A DNA stretch of 64,000 bases from Magnetococcus sp. PR-3 (GCF_036689865.1 NZ_JBAHUQ010000009.1:62001-126000), one strand, 5' to 3'. Counted from the stretch's first letter, positions 28,834 through 38,216 are shown. Translations and numbers: made by a program. The notes: a model not told the origin generated them from the letters alone.

Positions 28834-29646
28834 ATGGAAAGCCAACCCCATCAGCTCGACACCAGCGATCTCCCTCACTATCAACCGGTTGCCAATGAGG
28901 TTGAGCTGTTTGAGTACGCTTATGGCCATAAGTTACCGCTTTTAATCAAAGGGCCAACCGGCTGCGGTAAAACCCGTTTTATCCGGCATATGGCGGCTAA
29001 GCTACAGCGTCCACTGTTTACCGTGGCCTGTCATGATGACCTGACAGCGGCTGATCTGGTGGGGCGCCACCTTATTGAACCCAACGGCGCAACCCGCTGG
29101 CACGATGGCCCACTGACCCGTGCTGTACGTGAAGGGGGGATTTGCTACCTGGATGAGGTTGTCGAGGCCCGTAAGGATACCACCGTCATCCTTCACCCCC
29201 TGGCCGATGACCGTCGTGAGCTCCCCCTGGAGCGCACCGGCGAGGTGATCACAGCCCCAGACAGCTTTATGTTGGTGGTCTCCTACAACCCCGGCTATCA
29301 ACACATGATGAAGGGGATGAAGCCCAGCACCCGGCAACGTTTTGTGGCGCTGCGCTTTGAGTTCCCCCCGGCGGAAATTGAGCGGGATATCCTCATCAAA
29401 GAGACCGGTCTGGAGGCGCACTGGGCCGCCAAGCTGGTCACCCTGGGCAACAGCATGCGTAAACTGCGCGATGTAGACCTGGAAGAGGGCATCAGCACCC
29501 GTCTACTCATCTATGCGGCCCGCTTGATTGATGGCGGCATGGCCCCCCTGGATGCCTGCCGCGCCACCATGGCCGAGTCTATGTCTGACGACCCCCAAAC
29601 CACCGAAGCGCTGATGGAAGTGATCCACAGCCACTTGGGGGGATAA
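28834..29646 (+). CDS. norQ: NorQ/CbbQ-type MoxR AAA+ ATPase
   Basis: A 270-residue AAA+ protein of the MoxR/CbbQ group, with Walker A GPTGCGKT at residues 40-47, Walker B GGICYLDEV near 106-114 and sensor-1 VVSYNPGYQ near 150. NorQ works with the VWA protein NorD to activate nitric oxide reductase, probably by helping insert the non-heme iron in NorB. NorD is encoded two genes downstream, which supports the assignment. Confidence 0.93.
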   Translation: MESQPHQLDTSDLPHYQPVANEVELFEYAYGHKLPLLIKGPTGCGKTRFIRHMAAKLQRPLFTVACHDDLTAADLVGRHLIEPNGATRWHDGPLTRAVREGGICYLDEVVEARKDTTVILHPLADDRRELPLERTGEVITAPDSFMLVVSYNPGYQHMMKGMKPSTRQRFVALRFEFPPAEIERDILIKETGLEAHWAAKLVTLGNSMRKLRDVDLEEGISTRLLIYAARLIDGGMAPLDACRATMAESMSDDPQTTEALMEVIHSHLGG

Positions 29647-29651
29647 CCCCT

Positions 29652-30593
29652 TTGGACGCACACGCAGCCCTTAAAAGCAAATGGCGCCACATACAAGGGT
29701 GGCGCCGGTTAAGCCGCACCCTCTTTTTTGCACTGTTCCTGCTGGCGCCGACCTTAGATATTTTGCGTATGGATCTGCTGGAGGGACACCTGGTTCTGTT
29801 TGGCCACACCTATGCCAGCGCGTTGGCCGATTTTTTATTGATGGCAGAGACCTCACCAGCCGAAGCAGCCTGGGGGATCTTGATCTATATTCTGATCCCT
29901 TTGGTCGCCTTGGCGGTGGGGGTGTTATGGATCACCTTTTATTATGGACGTCTCTATTGTGGCTGGCTCTGCCCCCATTTTTCGGTGGTGGAGTGGATTA
30001 ATGGCTTAATGGAACGCGCCCTCGGCAAACCCACTTTGTGGGAACAAGCGGAACAGAAGCCCCACCAAAAAGCCCTGTGGTTATCCATCACCCTAGGGGC
30101 CAGCCTGCTTATGGCCTTTACCTGGGCTTTAAGCCTGCTCACCTACCTTTTACCCCCCCAGCTGATTTTTAATAATTTATGGACCGGGCAGCTTAGTTTT
30201 AACCAAACCCTTTTCTTAAGTGTGGGCACCGCACTGTTTATGATTGATTTTGTGTTTGCCCGGCATCTGTTCTGTCGGTTTGGCTGTGCCGTGGGCATAG
30301 CCCAAAGCATTGCTTGGATGTCCAACCCATCAGCCAAAACCCCAACCTTACGGCTTAAGGCATCGGCAGCCTGTTCCGGCTGTGTGCAAGCGTGTGACAA
30401 CGCCTGCCCCATGCGCCTTAACCCCCGATCAGGCAAACGACGCATCAACACCTGCACCCAATGTGGTCTATGCATGCAAGGGTGTGCCGATGTCCGCGGC
30501 GATGCCCCCCTCGGTGCCCCTTTGGTATGGCACCGAGGTGAGGAAGTCGCCAGTCGCGATGCCTCCCTTTTCATCCACAAAAAGCGGAAGTAG
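29652..30593 (+). CDS. NapH/CcoG-like membrane polyferredoxin in the nor operon
   Basis: A 313-residue membrane protein with about four to five helices and Cys-rich loops. YCGWLCP (Cys103, Cys107) and CRFGC (Cys208, Cys212) are the paired CxxxC motifs of NapH/NosR/CcoG proteins. They are followed by two ferredoxin-type clusters, CSGCVQACDNACP (Cys241/244/248/252) and CTQCGLCMQGC (Cys268/271/274/278). It probably transfers electrons across the membrane or assists metal maturation. The start is a TTG five bases after the norQ stop; no ATG lies in frame before the first helix. It sits between norQ and norD, so a nor-related role is likely. Confidence 0.8.
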   Translation: MDAHAALKSKWRHIQGWRRLSRTLFFALFLLAPTLDILRMDLLEGHLVLFGHTYASALADFLLMAETSPAEAAWGILIYILIPLVALAVGVLWITFYYGRLYCGWLCPHFSVVEWINGLMERALGKPTLWEQAEQKPHQKALWLSITLGASLLMAFTWALSLLTYLLPPQLIFNNLWTGQLSFNQTLFLSVGTALFMIDFVFARHLFCRFGCAVGIAQSIAWMSNPSAKTPTLRLKASAACSGCVQACDNACPMRLNPRSGKRRINTCTQCGLCMQGCADVRGDAPLGAPLVWHRGEEVASRDASLFIHKKRK

Positions 30594-30598
30594 CGGCC

Positions 30599-32449
30599 AT
30601 GGAAGAGACCATTGGAAAACTGTGGGACCGCATCATCACCCGTGCAGCCAGTGATCGGCACCCGGAAGCGGTTGTGCATTTGAAGGATATGGAGCGCCCC
30701 ATCGGCATGCTGTTCCGGGCCCTTGGTGGCACCCATGGCTTGGCCATACGGGGGGTACAGGACCAGAACCACGGCGCCAAACGCAACTTCCGCCAGCGGG
30801 TTGGTGGTATTGGCGGCAAAGCCCCCATGGCTTGGCGAGACAGCCAGAGCATTCACCTGCCCAGCCTGTTGAATCTTTTCCCCACTCAAGCGCTCAACCG
30901 GGATCTTTACCTATGGCTGGCCGCCCTACTCAGCTACGCCACCGACCGACCGGAAAATGAACAGCAGTGGATGACGCAGTCTATGCAGGCCTGCACCCAC
31001 CTGCTCAAGCACTATCCAGGGCTGGAAGACCGCTACACCCGGCTGGTTTCGGCCCATCTACATCAACGGGGTGAGCGCACTATTGAAGGCCAGTTAAACC
31101 AAGAGCGTGAGCAGATCATCCATCGCGCCCTGGCCACGCCCCAGGAGCCTTTGACGCTGCCCCAAGGCAAGACCCCCATCTGGCCGGTGCCGCTCTGGCC
31201 CCACCCAACCCCACCCATTGCCGAAGCCAACACCCAACCCAGCGCCGACCCGGATGATGAAGAAGATATTGAACGCCAGGATGGCCAAGAGCAGCAAGAG
31301 CAAAACAGCAGCCAGCAGGCACGCCGGGAAGAGATGGAAGAGAGCCATGATGGCATTCTTCTCTATCGCTTTGAGTCGATCTTTAGCTGGGCAGAGATGA
31401 TTAAGGTAAACCGCGCCTCAGATGAGGAAGAGGATGAAGATCGCGCCCGCGATGCCGCTGAGGATATGGATGAGATGGCCCTAAGCCGGGATGGCAAACG
31501 GGTGGCCAAGGGTTTTCGCTTTGATCTGGATCTTCCCTCCGAAGCCGAGGATGATCTGATCTTAGGCCCTGGTGTGAAGGTGCCTGAGTGGGATTACCGC
31601 AAAAACATGCTGATCCCCGACCACTGCCTGATGCAGCCGATGCTGCCTAAAGATGCCGAACCCATAGCACTGCCAAACAAGCTGCGCAGCTCGGCCAAAA
31701 AAATTCAAGCTCAGATGGCCAGTTGGCGACCTGATGGCATCTGGCTACGCAAACAGTGGGATGGCTCAGAGCCGGATCTGGATGCGGTACAGGAACATCG
31801 CATCAATCTAAAAACCGGTGGTGGTCCGGCTGAAACCGGGCTTTACCGGGACTATAAGCGTGGGGTACGGGATATCGCCTGCCTGTTGCTGGCTGACCTC
31901 TCACTCTCTACAGATGCCTGGGTGGATGATGATCTACGCATCATTGATGTCATCCGCGACACCCTATTTCTGTTTAGTGAGGCCCTCACCTATACTGGCG
32001 ATCCCTTTGCCCTCTACGGCTTCTCTTCCCGTCGCCGGGAACATGTGCGGCACCTGCACCTAAAGGGTTTTACCGAACCCTATAATGCCACGGTGCGTGG
32101 ACGCATTAATGTTATCCGCCCTGGCTACTACACCCGCCTGGGGGCGGGTATTCGTCACAGTGCCCAACTGCTATCCAAACAACCGGCCAACCGTCGGTTG
32201 TTACTTATCCTCTCGGACGGTAAACCCAACGATTTAGATATCTATGAGGGACGCTACGGTATTGAAGATACCCGAATGGCCATTCGTGAAGCTCGGCAGA
32301 TGGGCTTAACCCCCTTCTGCGTGACCGTTGATCGCCAGGCCAACAGCTACGCCCCCCACCTGTTTGGTGCACAGGGCTTCCGCCGTATTGCCAAGCCGGA
32401 GTCTCTGCCCACGGTGCTGCCCCAGATCTACCTGAACCTTACCCAGTAG
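30599..32449 (+). CDS. norD: Nitric oxide reductase activation protein NorD
   Basis: A 616-residue cytoplasmic protein. The N-terminal part has SIHLPSLLNLFPTQALNRDLYLWLAALLSYA, characteristic of NorD/CbbO proteins. A central acidic linker (about 205-300) leads to a C-terminal von Willebrand factor A domain with the metal-site motif DLSLS, and SDGKPNDLDIYEGRYGIEDTR. NorD partners with NorQ to mature the nitric oxide reductase. The gene starts 5 bp after the ferredoxin gene stop and ends the nor operon. Confidence 0.93.
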   Translation: MEETIGKLWDRIITRAASDRHPEAVVHLKDMERPIGMLFRALGGTHGLAIRGVQDQNHGAKRNFRQRVGGIGGKAPMAWRDSQSIHLPSLLNLFPTQALNRDLYLWLAALLSYATDRPENEQQWMTQSMQACTHLLKHYPGLEDRYTRLVSAHLHQRGERTIEGQLNQEREQIIHRALATPQEPLTLPQGKTPIWPVPLWPHPTPPIAEANTQPSADPDDEEDIERQDGQEQQEQNSSQQARREEMEESHDGILLYRFESIFSWAEMIKVNRASDEEEDEDRARDAAEDMDEMALSRDGKRVAKGFRFDLDLPSEAEDDLILGPGVKVPEWDYRKNMLIPDHCLMQPMLPKDAEPIALPNKLRSSAKKIQAQMASWRPDGIWLRKQWDGSEPDLDAVQEHRINLKTGGGPAETGLYRDYKRGVRDIACLLLADLSLSTDAWVDDDLRIIDVIRDTLFLFSEALTYTGDPFALYGFSSRRREHVRHLHLKGFTEPYNATVRGRINVIRPGYYTRLGAGIRHSAQLLSKQPANRRLLLILSDGKPNDLDIYEGRYGIEDTRMAIREARQMGLTPFCVTVDRQANSYAPHLFGAQGFRRIAKPESLPTVLPQIYLNLTQ

Positions 32450-32450
32450 C

Positions 32451-33215
32451 GCCCAGGCAGCCTGAACTCGATCGGTACACTCTGTTTGGGTGCGCAGAAA
32501 ACATTTTTGTGCGCACCCATCAACACCTGCACAGAGCGCCAGCCCCCAACCGATCTTAACCTGACCCGAGCCCTGCACGCTGTTGCCCCCCTCTCGGTGG
32601 GTGCATAGGTACGTCTATCCTACGCACTTAGAAAACACCCACGCATGAAGATGGCCCCCAATCGATCTCAATCTGACCCGAGCCCTGCACGCTGTTGCCC
32701 CCTCTCGGTGGGTGCATAGGTAGGTCTATCCTACGCACTTAGAAAACACCCACGCATGAAGATGGCCCCCAATCGACCTCAACCTGACCCGAGCCCTGCA
32801 CGCTGTTGCCCCCCTCTCGGTGGGTGCATAGGTACGACTATCCTACGCACTTAGAAAACACCCGCGCATGAAGATGGCCCCCAATCGACCTCAACCTGAC
32901 CCGAGCCCTGCACGCTGTTGCCCCCTCTCGGTGGGTGCATAGGTACGTCTATCGTGCCCACCCATCGACACATGTACAGAGAGAGGCCCCCGACCGATCT
33001 TAACCTACGCAAAAGCCTGCACTGTGCTGGCGCGCTCTCAAGGCGTATGCAGGCTGCGTCTTTTGTGCGCACCTAAACATCCCCCCCCTATGGAGATGCC
33101 CCCAAACCGATCTTACGCTTACCCAATCCCCCCCCTCTTTACCCCTGTACACGTTTTAACCTCCCCTGTTGAGTGCGCCAATTGCGTCTTTTGTGCGCAC
33201 CCTATAACACCCGCA
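32451..33215. repeat. Tandem array with about 112-bp period downstream of norD
   Basis: A GCCCCCAAxCGATCTxAACCT block recurs at 32542, 32654, 32765, 32877, 32986 and 33098 (spacings 112, 111, 112, 109, 112), with a more diverged unit before the first. The central four units are over 90% alike by eye and share CCGAGCCCTGCACGCTGTTG, TCGGTGGGTGCATAGGTA and CTACGCACTTAGAAAACACC; the outer two are diverged. No reading frame runs through it. Function unknown. Confidence 0.93.
32487..32521 (+). terminator. Hairpin after norD
   Basis: TGGGTGCGCA and TGCGCACCCA, separated by a T-rich loop, form a perfect 10-bp stem 40 bp past the norD stop. The T-run is in the loop rather than after the stem, so this is a possible rather than canonical terminator. 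Its GTGCGCACC half also recurs further along the array. Confidence 0.45.
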
Positions 33216-33462
33216 CAAAAAAATATCATCTATTTGTTTACAGGTGACTTTTTCGAACAACAACCCCCAACATTGGGATAAAGAGATCCAACAACAGAGC
33301 CCGCTCCCCGCCCTGCACACCTCGGCTATGGCTATTTTTTAATCATACACGAACAAGTAAGCATCACTCTCTCACAAGCTGGCTGTTTTTTAGGCGTTTT
33401 TAGCGCGTAAGAAATAGCCATTTCTTGATATATCCCTTTATTTTCTTATACTTATCAACACA
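33216..33462. other. Upstream region of glnK
   Basis: AT-rich, non-coding. It lies just upstream of a sigma-54 promoter and is where NtrC enhancer sites would be expected; I could not find a convincing TGCAC-type palindrome by eye. Confidence 0.4.
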
Positions 33463-33478
33463 TGGCACGGGCGATGCC
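33463..33478 (+). promoter_or_regulatory. Sigma-54 (-24/-12) promoter of glnK-amtB
   Basis: TGGCACGGGCGATGCC keeps the invariant GG and GC with correct spacing and matches the TGGCAC-N5-TTGCA consensus at most positions. It is about 100 bp before glnK, as expected for an NtrC-activated operon. Confidence 0.85.
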
Positions 33479-33578
33479 TTATAAGGGGCAGAAACCAAAT
33501 GGGAGAATCAGCACCGCTCCCTTATAAGACCCCCACAGCGCACAAGGCGCTTAGCTAGGCAAAACGCAGGAGCCGAAC

Positions 33579-33917
33579 ATGAAATGGATCGTAGCCATCA
33601 TTAAACCCTTCAAGCTGGATGAGGTCCGGGAAGCTCTAACTTCCGTTGGAATCTCCGGTATCACCGTCTCCGAGGTGCGCGGATTTGGTCGTCAAAAGGG
33701 CCATACCGAACTCTACCGTGGTGCAGAGTACCGGGTGGACTTCCTGCCCAAGCTCAAAGTTGAGCTGGCGGTAGACGACAGCGTTCTGGAGCAAGCCGTT
33801 GAGGCCATCCAAAAAGGCGCCAAAACCTCCAAGATTGGTGACGGTAAAGTTTTTGTTTACGACCTGGAAAGTGCTGTACGTATCCGTACTGGCGAATCCG
33901 GCCCCAGCGCGCTTTAA
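33579..33917 (+). CDS. glnK: Nitrogen regulatory PII protein GlnK
   Basis: A 112-residue PII protein. The T-loop carries the uridylylation site Tyr51 in YRGAEYRVDF, and the C-terminal GDGKVFVYDLESAVRIRTGE segment is the nucleotide-binding B/C-loop region. PII trimers sense ATP/ADP and 2-oxoglutarate and, in this class, block the ammonium channel AmtB when unmodified. The gene is immediately upstream of amtB (24-bp gap) and behind a sigma-54 promoter, the classic glnK-amtB layout, so GlnK rather than GlnB is the right name. Confidence 0.95.
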   Translation: MKWIVAIIKPFKLDEVREALTSVGISGITVSEVRGFGRQKGHTELYRGAEYRVDFLPKLKVELAVDDSVLEQAVEAIQKGAKTSKIGDGKVFVYDLESAVRIRTGESGPSAL

Positions 33918-33941
33918 GTTTTGAGAAAGAGGAGCAACTCG

Positions 33942-35246
33942 ATGAAAGCCATCAAACGTACCCTGCTGCCGGCCGCCGCTTTGGCCATGAGCAGCATCCT
34001 GCCCGCCACCGCCTGGGCTGAAGATACCTTGAACAGCGGTGACACCGCCTGGATGCTTACGGCAACCGCACTGGTACTGTTCATGACCTTGCCTGGTCTG
34101 GCTCTGTTTTATGCCGGTATGGTTCGTTCCAAAAACGTCTTGTCTGTCCTGATGCAGTGTTTTGCTGTTGCGGGTGTCATGTCCATTCTATGGGCCATTT
34201 ACGGCTACTCTTTAGCCTTTTCTGATGGCGGCAGCGCTCAAGCCTACATTGGTGGCTTAAGTGATATGTTCATGAAGTCGGTCACAGTCGACGCCGTAAG
34301 CGGTTCGATTCCTACTTCTGTCTTTGCCACCTTCCAGATGACCTTCTTCATCATCACCCCCGCGCTGATTGTGGGTGGTTTTGCTGAGCGTATGAAGTTC
34401 TCCTCCATGTTGGTCTTTATGGCCATCTGGGGCACCGTAGTCTACCTGCCCGTATGTCACTGGGTATGGGGCGGTGGCTTCATGGGTTCTGATGGTGTAC
34501 TGGACTTCGCTGGTGGTACCGTTGTACACATCAACGCTGGTATCGCTGGTCTGGTGGCCGCCCTGGTACTGGGCAAGCGTCGTGGTTACCCCACCACCGC
34601 CATGCCTCCTCACAACCTGGGCATGACCGTAACTGGTGCGGCCATGTTGTGGGTCGGTTGGTTTGGCTTTAACGCTGGTTCTGAGCTGGCTGCAGATGGT
34701 ACCGCTGGTATGGCCATGTTGGTTACCCAGTTGGCTGCGGCGACTGCTGCTGTAACCTGGATGACTCTGGAATGGATGCAACATGGTAAGCCTTCCGTAC
34801 TGGGTATCGTAACCGGTGCAGTCGCTGGCCTGGTTGCCATCACCCCCGCATCAGGTACTGCTGGCCCCATGGGCGGCATCATGATCGGTCTGGCCGCTGG
34901 CTTCTTTGCTTACATCGGCGCCACCGCCATCAAGCGCAAAATGGGCTATGATGACTCTCTGGACGCCTTCGGTGTACACGGCATTGCCGGTATCGTTGGT
35001 GCCATCCTGACCGGTGTGTTTGCTGCACCTTCCCTGGGCGGCGCTGGCCTCTCTGAAGGTAAAACCATCTTGAGCCAGGTTGCTGTACAGACCGAAAGTG
35101 TCATCGTAACCATCGTCTACTGTGCGGTTGTGACCTTCATCATCCTCAAGGTACTGGATGTGATCATGGGTCTGCGTGTTGAAGACGAAGCGGAAGAGAT
35201 GGGCCTGGACTTGGCCGAACACGACGAGCGCGGTTACAACCTGTAA
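33942..35246 (+). CDS. amtB: Ammonium transporter AmtB
   Basis: A 434-residue Amt/Rh-family channel with a cleavable signal peptide (cut probably after ATAWA, residue 26) and 11 membrane helices. Signature segments include LALFYAGMVRSKN, FAGGTVVHINAGIAGL with one pore His, and DAFGVHGIAGIVGAI with the second. It moves ammonium into the cytoplasm and is gated by GlnK. The ATG at 33942 has AGAGGAG about 8 bases upstream and yields a proper signal peptide; a TTG at 33921 is less likely. Two terminators follow. Confidence 0.96.
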   Translation: MKAIKRTLLPAAALAMSSILPATAWAEDTLNSGDTAWMLTATALVLFMTLPGLALFYAGMVRSKNVLSVLMQCFAVAGVMSILWAIYGYSLAFSDGGSAQAYIGGLSDMFMKSVTVDAVSGSIPTSVFATFQMTFFIITPALIVGGFAERMKFSSMLVFMAIWGTVVYLPVCHWVWGGGFMGSDGVLDFAGGTVVHINAGIAGLVAALVLGKRRGYPTTAMPPHNLGMTVTGAAMLWVGWFGFNAGSELAADGTAGMAMLVTQLAAATAAVTWMTLEWMQHGKPSVLGIVTGAVAGLVAITPASGTAGPMGGIMIGLAAGFFAYIGATAIKRKMGYDDSLDAFGVHGIAGIVGAILTGVFAAPSLGGAGLSEGKTILSQVAVQTESVIVTIVYCAVVTFIILKVLDVIMGLRVEDEAEEMGLDLAEHDERGYNL

Positions 35247-35263
35247 TCCCTGCTCTGCAGAAC

Positions 35264-35298
35264 AAGCGGTCCGGCGCAGAATCCGGACCGCTTTTAAA
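35264..35298 (+). terminator. Terminator 1 after amtB
   Basis: An 11-bp stem AAGCGGTCCGG / CCGGACCGCTT with an 8-nt loop, followed by a short T-run. Confidence 0.85.
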
Positions 35299-35322
35299 AA
35301 CAAAAAAGTTTTCTTCTCCCTC

Positions 35323-35351
35323 AACAGCCCCAAATACGGGGCTGTTTTTTT
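35323..35351 (+). terminator. Terminator 2 after amtB
   Basis: An 8-bp stem ACAGCCCC / GGGGCTGT followed by seven T; it backs up the first terminator about 30 bp upstream. Confidence 0.88.
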
Positions 35352-35629
35352 ATCACCACAGCCATTGTTACTTTATTTCCCGGTAAAACCAGACATTTAG
35401 GTTCACATACAATCTATAGCATGTTATCTTCCGCGCATCTAAGCATGTCCATTTACGGCTTTGGGCCTATTTCTTTTTTTTATACGCACGGTACATTTTG
35501 GTTAGCATGGGTCTACCCACCGGAGTTCTGGCTTAACCCCCACAACCCACGCCCCATGTCTTTGGACCTCACCCTTGAATGGCGTACACACCCCCCGCTG
35601 GGTTTGTAAACTAAGGATCGGTTCGCCCT
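35352..35629. other. Intergenic region upstream of the EAL gene
   Basis: AT-rich from 35350 to about 35480, then GC-richer. A 62-codon reading frame (35421-35609) lacks a ribosome site and family resemblance. The promoter of the EAL gene is presumably here. Confidence 0.4.
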
Positions 35630-36943
35630 ATGGATATCTTGGACAGCGTGTTGAACTACCCCATACTCCGCACCAACGGGCAGGACTCCCCCATTCGTAG
35701 CCAATGGCGGGAACATAAGCTGCTCACCGCTTTTCAGCCCATCTTCAGCTTGGCACACCAACGCCCTGTGGGGTATGAAGCGCTGGTACGCGCTCAACAT
35801 AAGACCCTTGGCGCCATCTCACCTATTCAGCTGTTTGGCAATGTGGATCAAGAGGAGATCATGCAGCTGGACCGAGCTTGCCGTCTGGCCCATGTGGGTA
35901 ATTTTAAATCCCTGGCCCCGGACAATGCCTGGCTGTTTTTGAATGTAAACCCCTCTGTGGTCTTGCAGGGCATGCAGGGCAACACACATTTTTTAGGGGA
36001 TTTACTGGAGTTTTTTCAGGTCCCCCCCAACCGGGTGGTGGTGGAGATTTTAGAAAAAGCGATTGAAGATGAACATCTCTTGGTCGAAGCGGTGGCCTAC
36101 TTTCGCTCCATGGGATGTTTGGTCGCCCTAGATGACTTTGGCGCTGGACAGTCTAACTTTGACCGGGTTTGGCGCCTAGAGCCAGATATTGTCAAGCTGG
36201 ACCGCAACATGATCCACAACGCCGTCACCAACCCCCGAGCCCGCAGCGTGCTACCAGGCCTTGTCCAGCTGCTACATACCGCAGGCTGCTTGGTGTTGTT
36301 GGAAGGGATTGAGACCGAGGCTGAGGCGATGATTGCCCTGGATACTGAAGCAGATTTTGTGCAGGGGTTTCACTTTGCCCGCCCCCAGACCGATCAAGCG
36401 CAGATTCTGCAAAAACAGTGTTCGGACCTCTCCCAGTTAAGCAACCGCTTTCGCAGCCATGCCAGCGATCAAACCCGGCAGATGTGGCAACGCATCACCC
36501 CCCAGTTGGAGCAGTTTGCCAATATGATCCATCGCTATCAAAACGGGCCACGCCGGGAAGCGTTTGATGAACTACTGGTGGATAACAATGTACTGCGCTG
36601 TTTTATTCTGGATGATGACGGGATTCAACAAGGCCCTAATCTGGAGTCTCAAGCAGAAGTGCGGGAAGCGTTTGAGCGTTTTGGCCCGGTCTCAGACGCC
36701 TCTTTGGCCGACTGGTCCCGCAAAGCCTACTACCGCCGCGCCTCGTGTAATGAAGGTCAGGTTCAGCTCTCAGGCCCTTACCTCTCAATCACCGATGGGC
36801 GCATGTGTTTGACCCTCTCCCAAAGCGTTATACGGGAAGGCAAGCGACAGATCATATGCTGTGATGTCGCGTGGGACTCCAGCGCACCCCTGATGACCGC
36901 ATCCATCAGCCCCTCTGGCACCGGCACACGGATGGCGGGCTAG
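35630..36943 (+). CDS. EAL-domain c-di-GMP phosphodiesterase with C-terminal sensory domain
   Basis: A 437-residue cytoplasmic protein. The EAL domain spans about 30-265: Glu50-Ala-Leu, FLNVNPSVV, VVVEILE, LDDFGAGQSN, VKLDRN, EGIETEAEA and VQGFHFARP, so all metal and substrate residues appear present. After a helical linker, the last 150 residues (LLVDNNVLRCFILDDDGIQQ and onward) look like a PAS/Cache-like ligand module, comparable to YkuI-type proteins. There is no GGDEF partner domain. It probably lowers c-di-GMP in response to an unknown cytoplasmic signal. Confidence 0.88.
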   Translation: MDILDSVLNYPILRTNGQDSPIRSQWREHKLLTAFQPIFSLAHQRPVGYEALVRAQHKTLGAISPIQLFGNVDQEEIMQLDRACRLAHVGNFKSLAPDNAWLFLNVNPSVVLQGMQGNTHFLGDLLEFFQVPPNRVVVEILEKAIEDEHLLVEAVAYFRSMGCLVALDDFGAGQSNFDRVWRLEPDIVKLDRNMIHNAVTNPRARSVLPGLVQLLHTAGCLVLLEGIETEAEAMIALDTEADFVQGFHFARPQTDQAQILQKQCSDLSQLSNRFRSHASDQTRQMWQRITPQLEQFANMIHRYQNGPRREAFDELLVDNNVLRCFILDDDGIQQGPNLESQAEVREAFERFGPVSDASLADWSRKAYYRRASCNEGQVQLSGPYLSITDGRMCLTLSQSVIREGKRQIICCDVAWDSSAPLMTASISPSGTGTRMAG

Positions 36944-36972
36944 CCCCCCTGCCCGCCCCTAAACAAGCCGCA

Positions 36973-38208
36973 TCATGAAGCCGCACTTTGACGCAGCAGT
37001 ACTTTAACCGCCTCTTGAAACTGTTCTGCCTGCAGGGGGGTTAAAGCGATCCACACCCCCCGCTTGGGTGGTGCCAGCCACAGCGTTTGAGCTTCACGAT
37101 AAACCGGTATGGTCTCTGCGGCCACCGTCACGGTGAGCCATGGGGTTGCGCTCTGCTGGGCCGCGGGCTCCCGCAGCTTTCCCCCCTCCCGCACCAGCGC
37201 CTCTTCCACCGCACGCCATAAGGGCTGAGACCACCCCTGCTCCTTTTTTTCACCCAAAAAACGTTGACCATTATGGTAGGTCACACGCAACGCCTTAATC
37301 GGCTGAGGGTAAGCCACCCGATCCAGCAGTTGCAGCGGATCTATATTCAGCACCGCCTCCATGCCACGCTCAACCCACATCAACTGCGTGGGTTCAGCGC
37401 TGCGCACCACACCATAGCGGGCCCCGTGCCGCACCCACCTTAACGGTTCCACTTGACCGCTGGCATTCTCCACGGTCAACTGCCAGCCGACAGCCTGGTC
37501 TTTTAAAGGGGTAAAGCGCTGACCTGTGGCCTGCAACAGCGGCATGATCCAGGCTTGCAACCGCTGTTCATGGAGCGGCTCATGGTGCAAGGATGCGGTA
37601 GAGAGGGTCATATCCGCCCCCTGAAGGTGCAGCGTAAAGCGGGCAACCCCACCCTGCCGCAACCCAACCGACGCCAACTGTGGCAACGACCACCCCGGTA
37701 ACACGCGGTGATCCCGCAATGCCGCGACCTCATGACGCAGGGGCTGAAGATCGGCCATACGCATCAGCACCACCTCACCATCGGGCTTGGCGACATAACG
37801 GCTGGCTGGAGTGGTCCCGCGTTTACCCAGGGTCAGGCCAGCCAGCCGCTCACCTTGTGCATTCATATAATCGATACGACCACGGGGCTGATCCAACCCG
37901 AACGGCGCAAGCGCTCCGCCCACAGCGACCTGCTTAAGGACTTGTTTTTCAAGGGGATGTAAAAGCTGCTTGATACGCAGCTGGTCCATCAACCAGCTTG
38001 GATGATCTTGCGCCCGCCAGACACCAGCCACACGCTGTAGCGTCATGCGTTCGCCCTTACGGTCTTGATAGTGGATCTGCGTAATGTCCTTCCCGATCAC
38101 CGAGGGCATCGGTTTAGAAGGCGGCACAGGCTGGGCCCCCCAGAGCACCAGCGCCACCACGACCACCACCCCCAACAACCCACCATTAAAACGCCAGTTT
38201 AAAAGCAT
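36973..38208 (-). CDS. DUF4340-like protein of a Gld-type ABC cluster
   Basis: A protein of about 411 residues with one N-terminal membrane anchor (GGLLGVVVVVALVLWGAQ) and a large, probably periplasmic, beta-rich domain. It resembles DUF4340 proteins, which occur next to Gld-like ABC transporters. The ATG at 38208, eight bases after the previous stop, starts just before the anchor and is preferred over an in-frame start at 38247 that would overlap the upstream gene. It is the last gene of a four-gene unit. Function unknown. Confidence 0.75.
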   Translation of the reverse strand: MLLNWRFNGGLLGVVVVVALVLWGAQPVPPSKPMPSVIGKDITQIHYQDRKGERMTLQRVAGVWRAQDHPSWLMDQLRIKQLLHPLEKQVLKQVAVGGALAPFGLDQPRGRIDYMNAQGERLAGLTLGKRGTTPASRYVAKPDGEVVLMRMADLQPLRHEVAALRDHRVLPGWSLPQLASVGLRQGGVARFTLHLQGADMTLSTASLHHEPLHEQRLQAWIMPLLQATGQRFTPLKDQAVGWQLTVENASGQVEPLRWVRHGARYGVVRSAEPTQLMWVERGMEAVLNIDPLQLLDRVAYPQPIKALRVTYHNGQRFLGEKKEQGWSQPLWRAVEEALVREGGKLREPAAQQSATPWLTVTVAAETIPVYREAQTLWLAPPKRGVWIALTPLQAEQFQEAVKVLLRQSAAS

Positions 38209-38216
38209 ACCTACAC

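Noticed and set aside
32451-33215. CRISPR array downstream of norD
   Set aside because: The repeated unit fills the whole 112-bp period, leaving no variable spacers.
35421-35609. 62-codon frame before the EAL gene
   Set aside because: No ribosome site; Trp/Pro/His-rich composition; overlaps the likely promoter region.
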